NCBI GenBank assembly: GCA_947561585.1
Contig: CANNZV010001047.1
Span: forward strand, 123,205 to 187,204
Source of the DNA: Caprella mutica
Lineage: Eukaryota; Arthropoda; Malacostraca; Amphipoda; Caprellidae
Reading direction: 5' to 3'
Length of the DNA: 64,000 bases
Shown: positions 46,480 through 57,190 of the stretch, in pieces
How positions within the stretch are numbered: position 1 is the first letter of the stretch
Layout of the letters: every line of letters starts with the position of its first letter
Position numbers and translations under genes: made by a program
Notes under the pieces: generated by a model
What the model saw: the letters and a program-made list of their open reading frames with translations, nothing else
The model's database searches: none
What the model was told of the DNA's origin: nothing

Positions 46480-47274
46480 GGGGTCAACCCATCGATTTTG
46501 ATGAAAATTATTAATTTTCTTTTTATTGCTAAAAAGAAATCCCAAATTTTTGTGATGGTACGAGCACTAGAACCCCTTCCAGGAGGAGATATTTTGAATA
46601 TATTGTAGATGCCCTCCTTACCAAAAGGGGCGGGTGATATTCAAACATCATAATTTTTTTTTAATTTCAAAGAGAATGTTAGGCAGTGTACTTTTATGCC
46701 CCAATTTTCTGGAGGGTTAGATGCACTATATACCACCCAATGCAGGACCCAAAAGGATCAACGAATGTGTATTTTTCACTTAAAAAAGACGAGAAATCAA
46801 TGAGTTTTCACTCTACATAAAGCCAAAGATAGTTTTAAAATCTTTGGAGCATTTCTAACAAATCTACAGAGGGTTTTTTTTATCAATTTTCTCTCTCGTT
46901 TTTTTAATCACAATTCAAAACCGAAAAATTAGTTGTTTTTTGAAAAATTTCGTTAGTCATCAAAAATTGCTTTTAAAAGAAACAGGAAGAAAAATTGAAA
47001 AAACCCTCTGTAGATATATTAGAAATGTTCCGATTATTCTGATACTGTCTTAGTTTCTATTCTAGAATTTACACTCATACCTTTCTCGTCTTTTGAAATT
47101 TATACAAATTTTTAATAAAAAAAATAAAAAAATAGATTTTTTCGAAAACCAAAGTCAAAATCGAAAAAGTTACATGAATAAAATGTGCTCTTATTGCGAA
47201 GTTACATATACTTTACAAATTAATGAATAATCGGTACTCAAATAAAAAAGTTTTTTGAAAAGTGGGTTGACCCC
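46480..47274. mobile_element. non-autonomous DNA element with GGGGTCAACCCA terminal repeats
   Basis: GGGGTCAACCCA at 46480 and TGGGTTGACCCC ending at 47274 are perfect inverted ends about 795 bp apart. The interior has a second inverted pair, ATCTACAGAGGGTTTTTT (about 46862) and AAAAAACCCTCTGTAGAT (about 47000), with further AAAAATT-rich symmetry. There is no transposase frame and I could not confirm a target duplication. Confidence 0.75.
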
Positions 47275-48299
47275 ATTATTTAAAATAGTACCTACCTGCA
47301 GCTCACCACGTAGGTAGGGGCAAAACCAAACCATTCATATAAGTTAAAACAAATCTAATATGATTTGAATCAACTAATCCTTTCTCTTTGTGTAGTAAAA
47401 ATCCTACTGTTATTTAATTATGAACTACTAATAAATTAAAGGTTGCCTACTTTAATTTCTTTGCTTATCTATTAGAATTAATTTAACTATATTTAATCAA
47501 AGTGTAGGGTAAAATAATCAACAAAATTGCACATCATTAATTCAGATGCATACCATTGAATAATATACAGAATTGCTCACCGAAATTGATATTATTAAAT
47601 AGCAATTAGACTATTAATTACAACTTAATGATGATATTAATGAATTCGATCTTCTGAAGCTACAGTGATTGACGGGGAAGATAATAGTTAATGATTAAAC
47701 TACCACTAGGGCCTATATCCGGAAGGGGTCCGTCTGCAACACTTTCTAACTCGAACTGTTGTAATTTGGTTACTGAATCCTAATTGCAACATTTTCATTC
47801 TCAAAAAATACTTCCTATCACCTCTTCATTTTCCTCTTCCATACATATAAGTACACCGGTGTAGAGAAGCTTTTCTCAATATAAACTATAATATAATATA
47901 ATAATGTTCAGTTAGAGTATTTAACTAGCCACTCAATCACATGTGATATCCTAGTTACTAGTTTATTCCCAAATAACATTTAATTAAGAGTGATGTAATT
48001 AGTAATAAGTGGGTCTGACTGTCCCACCTTGAGACTAGCAATAGTCACTTAGTTAATAAGTGACTTTTAATGAAGTAGAATATCCCGAGTGTATTCACAA
48101 CAAACAGCACTCAATGGGAAGCAGTGATTCAGCGTTAATATTGCATGGACAAATTAGATTTAAAGTTCAATGGTCTGAGTATTTTGAATGAATTTTAACT
48201 ATATTATCCAAATATTTATCTATTAATTATTAAACATTAAACGAATACAGGCCCAGCCTTTAACTAACTTACCACTTTTATACATCTACACTGCTATGA
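47275..48299. other. intergenic, no gene seen
   Basis: AT-rich with no array or frame that I can support. Confidence 0.5.
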
Positions 48300-48334
48300 A
48301 CTTCTGAACCAATTAACCCAAGTACATCAGTACC

Positions 48335-49080
48335 AAAACATACTCCCCTGTACCACCCTGTACCACTACTTATATTTCATGCACCACCCTGTACCACATC
48401 TTATATTTCATGTACCACTACTTATATTTCATGTACCACTACTTATATTTCATGTACCACTACTTATATTTCATGTACCACTACTTATATTTCATGTACC
48501 ACTACTTATATTTCATGTACCACTACTTATATTTCATGTACCACTACTTATATTTCATGTACCACTACTTATATTTCATGCACCACTACTTATATTTCAT
48601 GCACCACTACTTATATTTCATGCACCACCCTGTACCACATCTTATATTTCATGTACCACTACTTATATTTCATGTACCACTACTTATATTTCATGCACCA
48701 CTACTTATATTTCATGCACCACTACTTATATTTCATGCACCACTACTTATATTTCATACACCACCATGTGCCACTACTTATCACCCATGTACCATTACTT
48801 CTCTCCTCTGTACCACCCTGTACCACTTCTTATTTCCTCTGTACCACCATATACCACTTGTTATCTCCTCTGTACCACCCTGTACCACTACTTATCTCTT
48901 ATGTACCACTTCTTATCTCCTCTGTACCACTCTGTACCACTACTATAATCTCTCCTGTACCACCATGTACCCCGCTGTTCCACTCTATACCACCATATGT
49001 ACCTCGATGTACCTCGATGTACCGCCCTGTACCACTCCCATGTACCACATGTACCTCGCTGTACCTGTCCTTTTCCCCAA
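48335..49080. repeat. 21-bp minisatellite (TACCACTACTTATATTTCATG) and a diverged flank
   Basis: About 19 units of ATGTACCACTACTTATATTT + C cover 48370-48760, with GCACCA variants grouped in blocks; a CACCCTGTACCACATC variant recurs at 48379 and 48625. From 48760 to 49080 the same TGTACCAC word continues in longer, diverged units with TCTCCTC. Because 21 is divisible by three, all three plus frames stay open, giving frames of up to 229 codons that are not genes. Confidence 0.95.
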
Positions 49081-50017
49081 TCAAAGACGCTCTGTGTAAC
49101 CCTCTTCATCCGGAACAGACACTCGATTCCCTTTGATTCCTGTGGGAGTGTTCCTATCTGTGGCTGCAGGACTCACTAGGATGTGTGAGCAGTGAGGGAC
49201 AAATATGAGGAGATGTTAAAATGGACTGGTAATTGCACTACAACTAGACTGTCCTACCACCAATGGTTAGGCCTTGTCACTTGTCAGGGGGACGAAATCT
49301 ATTTCTAATTTATATGATTTGAATAATATAATAATCACAGGAGAATATTTAATTTACATTGTATTTAGTAATTATAAAAGTGTATTCAAATGCTAAAATG
49401 ACCTCAGTTCACTATTTTGCATCATTATCTTTAAGGCAAACAAGTAACAATTCACTGCTTGCATGCGATGGTGTTGGTTTAAAAAGGACTTGAATAATGA
49501 ATAGGTTTTATTTCGTGTTAAGTTATATATTAACCCTCTCTCCGCAGACAACTTGACTCTCCTCTAATCGTATCTAATTTGTCATCTTTGGGCAGTAGGC
49601 AGTTATTGCCTTACAAATATTCAACGTTAAACTGAAAATAAAATAAAAAAATTAAATGAGAGTCTTAAATACAAATGTTAAATGGGAATATTAAATTATA
49701 ATATTAAATAATATTAAATAAAACTATTAAATTATAAAAATAAATAAAAATATTAAATTATAAATTTATATTAATGAATAAAAATATTAAACTATTATAT
49801 TAAATTATAATATTAAAGTATATTAAAGGAAAAGATTTGATAAAATGTTAGGTGAAAATTTAAATGAAAATTTTAAATTGAAATAGACAATAATCAAATG
49901 TAAATTATCACTTTAATTAAAGTTGAACTATATGTATAGATATGTGTTCATGTTTGACTACGGTTTATGAAATTAATTATTCATATTAATTAAAGTATAG
50001 TTAGTGTAACTTTGGGT
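49081..50017. other. intergenic; degenerate ATTAAATTATAATATTAAAT tract at 49640-49830
   Basis: No gene. The AT tract is a simple degenerate repeat. The remainder is unremarkable. Confidence 0.5.
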
Positions 50018-50117
50018 TATCGAAAAGTTTCACATCTTCGATCACATTACAATTTTTAAATTTTACATTCGATCAAAAATATGAAATTGTGCGATAACTC
50101 GGCACTTGCCCCATGAG
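50018..50117. mobile_element. short diverged hairpin of the GGGTAAG family
   Basis: TTGGGTTATCGAAAAGTTTC and ACATCTTCGATCAC are mirrored by GATCAAAAATATGAAATTG and GCGATAACTCGGCA. The layout agrees with 30112-30240, but the terminal GGGTAAG is weak. Confidence 0.55.
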
Positions 50118-50520
50118 TCAAAATAAAAAGATAATGTTACCAAACTAATACAGTGAAATAAGTTAGATAGTCACCACCTCTCACTTTTCTATTTGCTAAC
50201 GCATGTAATAATTAATGAGCGTAAAAACAAGGAGTCTGCCTCTAATTTGCATGAGACACTAAATCAGTTTTAACCACTAATGTTCAACCCCCTGCTGCCT
50301 GCCTAATGTACAGTGCCTATGCTAATCCTAATGAATGCTATTAGGGCACTAGGAGGTTAATTAGGGGTGTATGGTCAGCTCTAGTGATCATTAGGTAGAA
50401 TTATATGATTAGTAGGTAAGCTGGGATATTTCTTAGTGGTGTATAATATACTATAAATTATACAGAATTAATTAATGTTGTTACCATGAAATTTGGTTAA
50501 TTAGGACATTTTTGGTTGGG

Positions 50521-50950
50521 AAATCTTATATTTCCAGAGAAATTTCACTCTGGAAATTTCGGTCTCGGAATTATAAATGGCCTCTGAACATATTTAATGT
50601 CCGTTATCTAATTTGTTGTATCCGCTAGTTTGTTGTACTGCACATTTCATGATTGTTTAAAGACCAGGCAGGGGGGTTGGAGCCGGCACGCCCCCCGAAA
50701 CATCTAACTCATAAGTTTTATTTATACCTCAGACACAAAGTTCCGAGACAGAATATTCCTCTCAAATATCATGTTAAATAAATGTCAAAACAAATTGAAA
50801 TTACTAATGTTACGTATAATTTACAACTGTTAATGATTTTATCCTTTTTTTATTAAATTCATAATTTAAACCTTTTCTATTATTTTTCCTTAATAAAATC
50901 AAATAAAATGAGACCGAATTTTCCTAGTTTTCTAACTTTCATGAGGCTGA
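50521..50950. mobile_element. non-autonomous element, copy 2 of a pair with 22160-22640
   Basis: Shares GGAAATTTCGGTCTCGGAAT at the left, CATTTCATGATTGTTTAAAG in the middle and TGAGACCGAATTTTCCTAG at the right with the copy at 22160-22640. Base differences and small indels suggest moderate age. Confidence 0.65.
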
Positions 50951-51041
50951 ATTTTCCTAGTTTCCTAGATTCAAATCATATACCTATTACTTAGTTTGAT
51001 GTGAATTATAATACTCTGGGGCCAGTAATTCAAATACTTTT

Positions 51042-51193
51042 AGGGTAAGTTACGAATTATTGGTCAGTACCACATCTTCAGTCTTATATAAGAAAAATAC
51101 GATATAATAATAATATTATTATTATAATTATCATATAGTTTCTTCTTATATGAGCGAAGATGTGGAACTGACCGATAATTCGTAACTTACCCT
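51042..51193. mobile_element. palindromic hairpin element (GGGTAAGTTAC family), copy D
   Basis: AGGGTAAGTTACGAATTATT and GGTCAGTACCACATCTTCAG are mirrored by GCGAAGATGTGGAACTGACC and GATAATTCGTAACTTACCCT. This is one of the best-preserved copies: the last 20 bases complement the first 20 apart from one base. Confidence 0.9.
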
Positions 51194-51742
51194 AAAATAT
51201 AATTTAAATGTGAGTTTCTTTCTATCTTTAAAAATTAAATATTAAATATCATTATTGTCATTATATATCAGTGCAATTTGTGGAAATGTTGAATCTCTTA
51301 GAGAAATTAATTAAGTAAGCGAAATGGTACTGTGCAATATCTAGAATTTTGGATCTCAGAGTTAACTAAGCAGTTCCTTTAAATTCTTACCCTAGATTTA
51401 GAAATTTACAACTTGTTCGAGTCGATTTTTTCGTGTTAAAAGTTTTTTGTGAAATTCGAATTGGTTTTCGATTATTTATCACTTGATTTATAATGGGATA
51501 GATTGAAATTAATTCGACATACTTTCTAGGTTATTTTCTGAGACTATTCAATAGAATAGGCTGACATGTTTCTAGGAACCTTCTTCCTATGGTCCTACAG
51601 AACGCTATTGATTTGTTTTACGAAATTTGAAAAAGTCTTTTTCATGTATTCGAACATCAAATTATAATGTAATTAAATTCAAATCATATAATACATTATA
51701 ATATACACAATAAATAAAACAATAAGAATCGTATTATAAACT

Positions 51743-51800
51743 CGAAAAAACATGTTCAACATGTAAAAACATGTTCAACATGTAAAAACATGTTCAACAT
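51743..51800. repeat. three copies of AAACATGTTCAACATGTAA
   Basis: The near-palindrome ACATGTTCAACATGT is repeated three times with a 19-bp period directly before the LINE coding remnant; the third copy runs into the LINE frame. It may mark the truncation junction. Confidence 0.85.
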
Positions 51801-53148
51801 GTCGGTCAATAGTGGAATTTTTCCTGATGTACCAAAGAAAGCTACAATTGTACCAATATTTGAAAAGGGTGACTCTACTGATCTGTCTAATTATCGGCCT
51901 ATTTCTCTCCTTCCTCTCTTCTGTAAAGTAATTGAGAAGTTTGTTGCTCGGAGATTAGTTGTATTTTAGGATAAATTCTCGGTGCTTACATTGGACCAAT
52001 ATTGTTTAAGGAAGGGGTGTTCCACTGTTGACGCTCTCGTGGACTACCTTGGTAATTTGTACAATTGTCTAGATGTTAAGAAACACTCAATTAGTATTTT
52101 TATAGATTTTAGTAGTGCTTTTGATACTGTAAACCATCAGATATTATTAGACAAACTTGAACTTTATGGTATTCGTGGCGTTGTTCATGATTGGTTTTCA
52201 TCATATCTCTCTGGTCGCAGTGCAAGTGTCAAAGTGGGCTCCTATATCTCTGATGAGTCTCTTGTAGTGTGAGGTGTTCCACAGGGTAGTGTATTGGGGC
52301 CACTTTTGTATTTATTGTATGTCAATGAGATCCCCGTGATCTTACCTGAGATTAAAGCTACTATGTTTGCCGATGACACAGCGTTTACTCACTCTGGAAT
52401 GGACCTAAATACCTTGGTGTCTTCGTTCAATGATCATCTTGGAAAATTTTATGATTGGACCTTATCTATTAGGTTGGCACTAATTACTTGCAAAACTAAT
52501 GTACTACTATTTTCATCTCGTTTACATTCGCGTGATGCCACCTCAAATGTTGTGATGAGTGATACTATCTTGAGCTACAGTGATTGCACCAAGTACTTGG
52601 GAGTGGAACTTGACAGTAGACTTAAATTTGATTCTCATATCTCCTATATCTCTGACAAGCTATCCAAGACTGTTGGCATTTTTTACAGGCTATGTCGTGT
52701 TTTACCGGAAAAATCCTTAGTATCTCTCTATTACAGTTTATTTTATCCGTATATTATTTATTGCAACTTAATTTGGAAAGGTGCATATAGTGTCCATACT
52801 AACATTCAGACGATGCTGCAAAAGAGAGTGGTCAGAATCATAACGGGTAGTGAGTATTTAGCTCACACAGACCCTTTGTTTTATAGGACGGGAATTTTAA
52901 AAGTTGGAGATGTTCGTGATTTTTTGCTGGCTGTCTATATGTATAAGAACCTTCACTCATTTAACTTGCCAGCCCATTCTTATGAATCCAGACAGATAGG
53001 TGATCTGTTGGTCAATTACCCACGACTTACGTTATCCAGGCAAAATGTTATGTTTGCTGGTCCTCGATTGTGGAATTCTCTGCCAACTGATGTTAAAATA
53101 GCAAATCTCTTTCTATATTCAAGAGGTCTCTTGAAAAACATTGCCTAA
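51801..53148 (+). pseudogene. 5'-truncated non-LTR retrotransposon (Jockey/CR1-like LINE) reverse transcriptase
   Basis: The frame begins inside the reverse transcriptase domain (GIFPDVPKKATIVPIFEKGD, then NYRPISLLPLFCKVIEKFV) and continues with FIDFSSAFDTVNHQILLDKL, GVPQGSVLGPLLYLLYVNEI and the catalytic FADD box at 52366-52377. The thumb region and a C-terminal part with RHYLGVELD-like (TKYLGVELDSRLKFDSH) and RLWNSLPTDVK motifs follow, ending at TAA 53146-53148. Two in-frame stops, TAG at 51967-51969 and TGA at 52270-52272, with no frameshifts, show that this copy is dead but fairly recent. The endonuclease domain and ORF1 are missing, as expected from 5' truncation. The catalytic Asp of the first box (FIDFSSAFD) is intact. 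Confidence 0.9.
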
Positions 53149-53390
53149 ATCCATATAGTGTTGAAAACTAGCTCAGTCCCACAATTTACTGTAGAAATTG
53201 TAATAGTAAGCTGTTTGTTTGTAGAATTATTTATTAATTATGTGTGTTACCATAAATGAAATTATAAATTTATATGTTTTTCCTTCATTATTTGTGCCTG
53301 AAAAGGTCCACTCAAGTAGTGGATCTTGTTTATTTAGGATTTATGTACCTGTATTTTTTATTTTTTATTCAATAAAATTGTATCATTGAA
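53149..53390 (+). other. LINE 3' UTR, probably ending near the AATAAAATTG at 53371
   Basis: The stretch after the LINE stop has T-rich text and an AATAAA hexamer near 53371, followed by ATTGTATCATTGAAAAATG. There is no long poly(A) tail, which fits CR1/Jockey elements that end in short tails, but the exact end is uncertain. Confidence 0.5.
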
Positions 53391-54514
53391 AAATGATTTA
53401 CAAAAACAACTGCCTTAACCATTTTTGGAATTTTAGATCATTTTTGACATATGATGAAAAATTTAAACTGAAAAAGAATTGTCTTCGATGGTTATCATTT
53501 TCTTCTACGAAAATAGTTTACTTTCAAGATTTAAAAAATAGTAATTATGAGAATATATATTTAATACTAAGTACTATATTATCCAGTTCTTAAACATGCG
53601 AAAAATATTTAAGATGCATGAATCATCTTAAGATGCATGACTCATCTTTTTGTCTTACATGTTGGAACCCGAAAATAAAACAATAATTATTTTATTCAAT
53701 ATTAGTATATAGCAATTGTAAATAAATGATATATTAATCAAACAAGAATGAATTTTTTCGCAATTTTATTTATTAATTTGAATGAATGGAATACTAGCTA
53801 CTATTCAATATCTAATTAATTATTTGAGTAATATGCAATGCTCGAAATTTAATTATATTTATATGGCTACCTTATATAATAAGTTGTGATGTACATAACA
53901 GCATTCAACACAAAGTGATGACATCACGTGAAAGTAAATAATTCTTTGAGTTGATAAAATATTTTGATTGAAATCGTGCAATGATCAATTTTCAATTTAT
54001 TATACATTGCAACGAGAAAATATAAATGTGGTAAAGTTCTTACCTAACAATTAATTATTTGTTTACGTTGATAGTTTTAAAGCATCACCCTTTTATATAC
54101 ATTTCGAGGCTTAAAAAATATCCCGTATTCCAAAAAATATGGAATTATTTACAAAAAAAAATTAGGAAAATAGTAACTAAAGAATCAAGAATATATTTTA
54201 AAAATATCAGAGTCCATAATTTTTAACGAGTATTACACAAAAAAATCATAATAACTGAAATCCGCATAAAAGAAATAGAACAAATCTGGATAACAAAAAA
54301 ATCCCAATATTATTTTACAAACCCAGATCTTTTTTAAAATAACCAAAAACTTATAGTCCGTCCTTTTTAACGGGTAATTAATATAATAGATTTAATCTTA
54401 TCGATCAAGCCTGATTTGCACCGAAGCTGCGTTACCGTGCATTTTACACTGGTACACACCACTTTATTTTGTATCTGAGTATGAATTAATACAAGTCTGG
54501 AATGAAACCATAAT
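53391..54514. other. intergenic, no gene seen
   Basis: A 66-codon plus frame at 53393 (LTYDEKFKLKKNCLRWLSFS) has no recognised family. An AGATGCATGA(A/C)TCATCTTA repeat of two copies lies at 53611-53650. Otherwise AT-rich. Confidence 0.4.
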
Positions 54515-54975
54515 GTTATGTAACATTTCCATGGCTACTTTGAAAATGCTTAACGGATTCTATTCTTCAACTCACTGTTATCCCTGAGTTGAGTATCATA
54601 AACTTTCCTCCTGATGAATCCACACAGAAAGAAATATTGATGTTACTTAATAATCATCTGCTAAGATCAGATAATCTTGGTGGCCACTTAACGTTCATGT
54701 CGCCATTTGAACCTCTGCCAATTCACCTGTTTAAAAACTTTTCATGCAGCCACTGTCTGACAGATCTTGACTAATGAGGTGGGACTTCACCAACCTGAAT
54801 CTGTTAAAATCGAAAAAGTAAGCCAGAAGCAGACTGGAGGGAATATAGATAATTATTATTACTACATTTGTGTCAATGAATACTTGGCTGAAAATTACCC
54901 CATCCTAAATGGTGTCCCACTCTGTTGTTGGAGGTGAATGAAGTTTCTTCTCTGCTGTCCAGTGAGGGGTAGTAG
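54515..54975 (-). pseudogene. second copy of the mariner-like transposase remnant
   Basis: This is a diverged copy of 18260-18700 in the same orientation; both share TTCTTCAACTCA.TG.TAT, GGTTGAGTAT.ATAAACTTT, CTCCTGATGAATCCACA and the GCCACTGTCTGACAG text. On the minus strand the remnant VRQWL..KF.. and K(V/F)YDTQ..I(N)ELK pieces are still visible but with more frame breaks than at 18 kb. I see no clear terminal repeats. Confidence 0.6.
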
Positions 54976-57190
54976 TGCACCAGTAACGACAACTGTGACG
55001 ATGCCTTCAGACTCTATGTACCATAACACACAAATTTTTCTTTCTTCAATAGTTGCATAACATTTAAAAAATTACATTGCATAATATTTCAATACTTTGT
55101 TCAATTGTAATATAAATATATGCAGAAAATAATTCAAAAAAACATGAGATTTTTTAAGAACCAACCTAATGAAAATTGAATCAATATTAAGGAAGTCACT
55201 CCAGTTTAAAATGTGGAATACTACGATTATATAGGGATATATACCATGCATTTTAATTACAAAATATATTAATACATGTTAAAAAAAATAGTTAATGTGA
55301 ATTAAAATTTAAACACTGCTGTAACTTTCACGCCATTACCCAATAAATAGCTAAATCTGAAAGCACGGACCATGTGTGGATTGTGAAGATACACCGGTAT
55401 TAGTATTATTGAAAACACGTTTATTTTTATCGGGAAAGTACACTTATAGCAATGAAATAATGAAACATTTACTAAATGTTTCATTTATGAATTAAAAATG
55501 ATACAAAGCTTCTAGAGGTTTCAACTATTAGATGCATATCAATTTATCAAATAGTGAATTTAAAAATCTAAAGGTTATTGAATAAACTAATATTATTAAA
55601 TCAAGAAAAGTAAAATATATTCACGAACTTATTTAAATACTCCTATTTAATAAATAATAATAAACAAAAAGATAGTGTAATTTAATCCGGTATTTAATAT
55701 GCATCTGACATTGAAACTTTACTTAATATTCAATAAATATAAAAAGCATTAATATTTTTCATTGCTCTTAATTAAGTAATAAATAAGTATAATTATGTAA
55801 GAATCTGCTTTCTATTTGTGGTAAATATTAGGAAAAAAGAAAGAAAATATTTTTACATTTTTCAGTTATTGAAAAGGTTGAAATTGAAGCTAATTGAATT
55901 ATTTCCATTCTGTTTATCACAGTGCAATCGAATTGAATATATATGTAACTTATTGTAATATTTGCTTTCAATTCAATATTTTCACGCCAATAAATATTTA
56001 TTTTAGGAACTAATATTTAACGAATTTAATATTGGTAAACTATTGTAATCGTCTGTGCTAATATTTATATACATTATATATAAAATTTAACCAGATTATA
56101 TCTGTTTCTACTCCAATATAAATTTCATTATCGCTTGTTTTTCGTAACCGAGTTATTTACTTTTGGTGTTTATTTAAGTTCATATACTACACTGTATCAC
56201 CAACTGTAAATAACAATGAATATTACATTAGGTTACATATACTTAATTCACTTGCAGTGCGATCAACGGACTAGAAAATAATTCAATTAGTTACAAGTAC
56301 TTAGTTCTAAACCTTTCCTAAGTCGCTAATAGTCCCAAGCCTCTGCAACTCACTCGAACACCGCCAGAACCTCCCGAACAACGTCCCCTTTATTCCTCTT
56401 ATGGAGCGGAAACAAGAAAATGAAATAATTGCTGTCCGCAGTTTAGGATTTAGTCATTAGAGGGTAATTTGTTTGCCCACCCAGTAAAATAACATCTTTA
56501 ACCCTTCACTTCACGGAATGCAAGTATAACAGCTCTATTTCAGTATAAAAATTAGTAAAGAATGAATTTTATATTCAATAGTCAGTTTTTATGTTAGTGG
56601 AATTTATATTAATGTTAGGTCCTATTGCTATTTCATTAGTATTACCATTTCCGTTCTTAATAAGAATTGGTATGATTCATAGCCCCATGGGTATGCTTTA
56701 GTCTAATTTATATTCTACTTAATGGAAAAAGAAAAATATTGTCTTTAAACCAAATAAATGAATATTCTTTGTATAAAATGATGATTGTTTGATTAGATTG
56801 TATATACTATTCATTTAAAAAAGTGTATTGATTGTCAAAACGGTCATAGATATAGTATGTTATATAAATATTATGGGATAATATTTTGTAAACATATTAT
56901 CATGTAATATAACGACGAAAATGTATAAAGGGGCAGTAAGCTGGGTTCTTTTTGTGATTTTTTTTTCAGTAATTAGTTATATAATTGAGAGAATTAATTC
57001 GTCTGAAATAATACAGATAATCAGACAATAGATATTTATATCATTAAATGGATGTAACTGTTAATTTCACTGTATTGACAGGATTGGGGCTGTGATCAGT
57101 TTGTTAAAATAATTTAGTTGTCTTTTAACGTAGTTTTAAAAATAACCACACTTTAGCCTAAATATACGTCAACGATTTAAATTATTATCA
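54976..57190. other. intergenic, no gene seen
   Basis: AT-rich, with only short frames and no array. A slightly GC-richer stretch at 56330-56400 has no frame I can support. Confidence 0.5.

Noticed and set aside
48379..49136. Plus frames of 161-229 codons (LYFMYHY repeats)
   Set aside because: They come from a 21-bp minisatellite open in all three frames.
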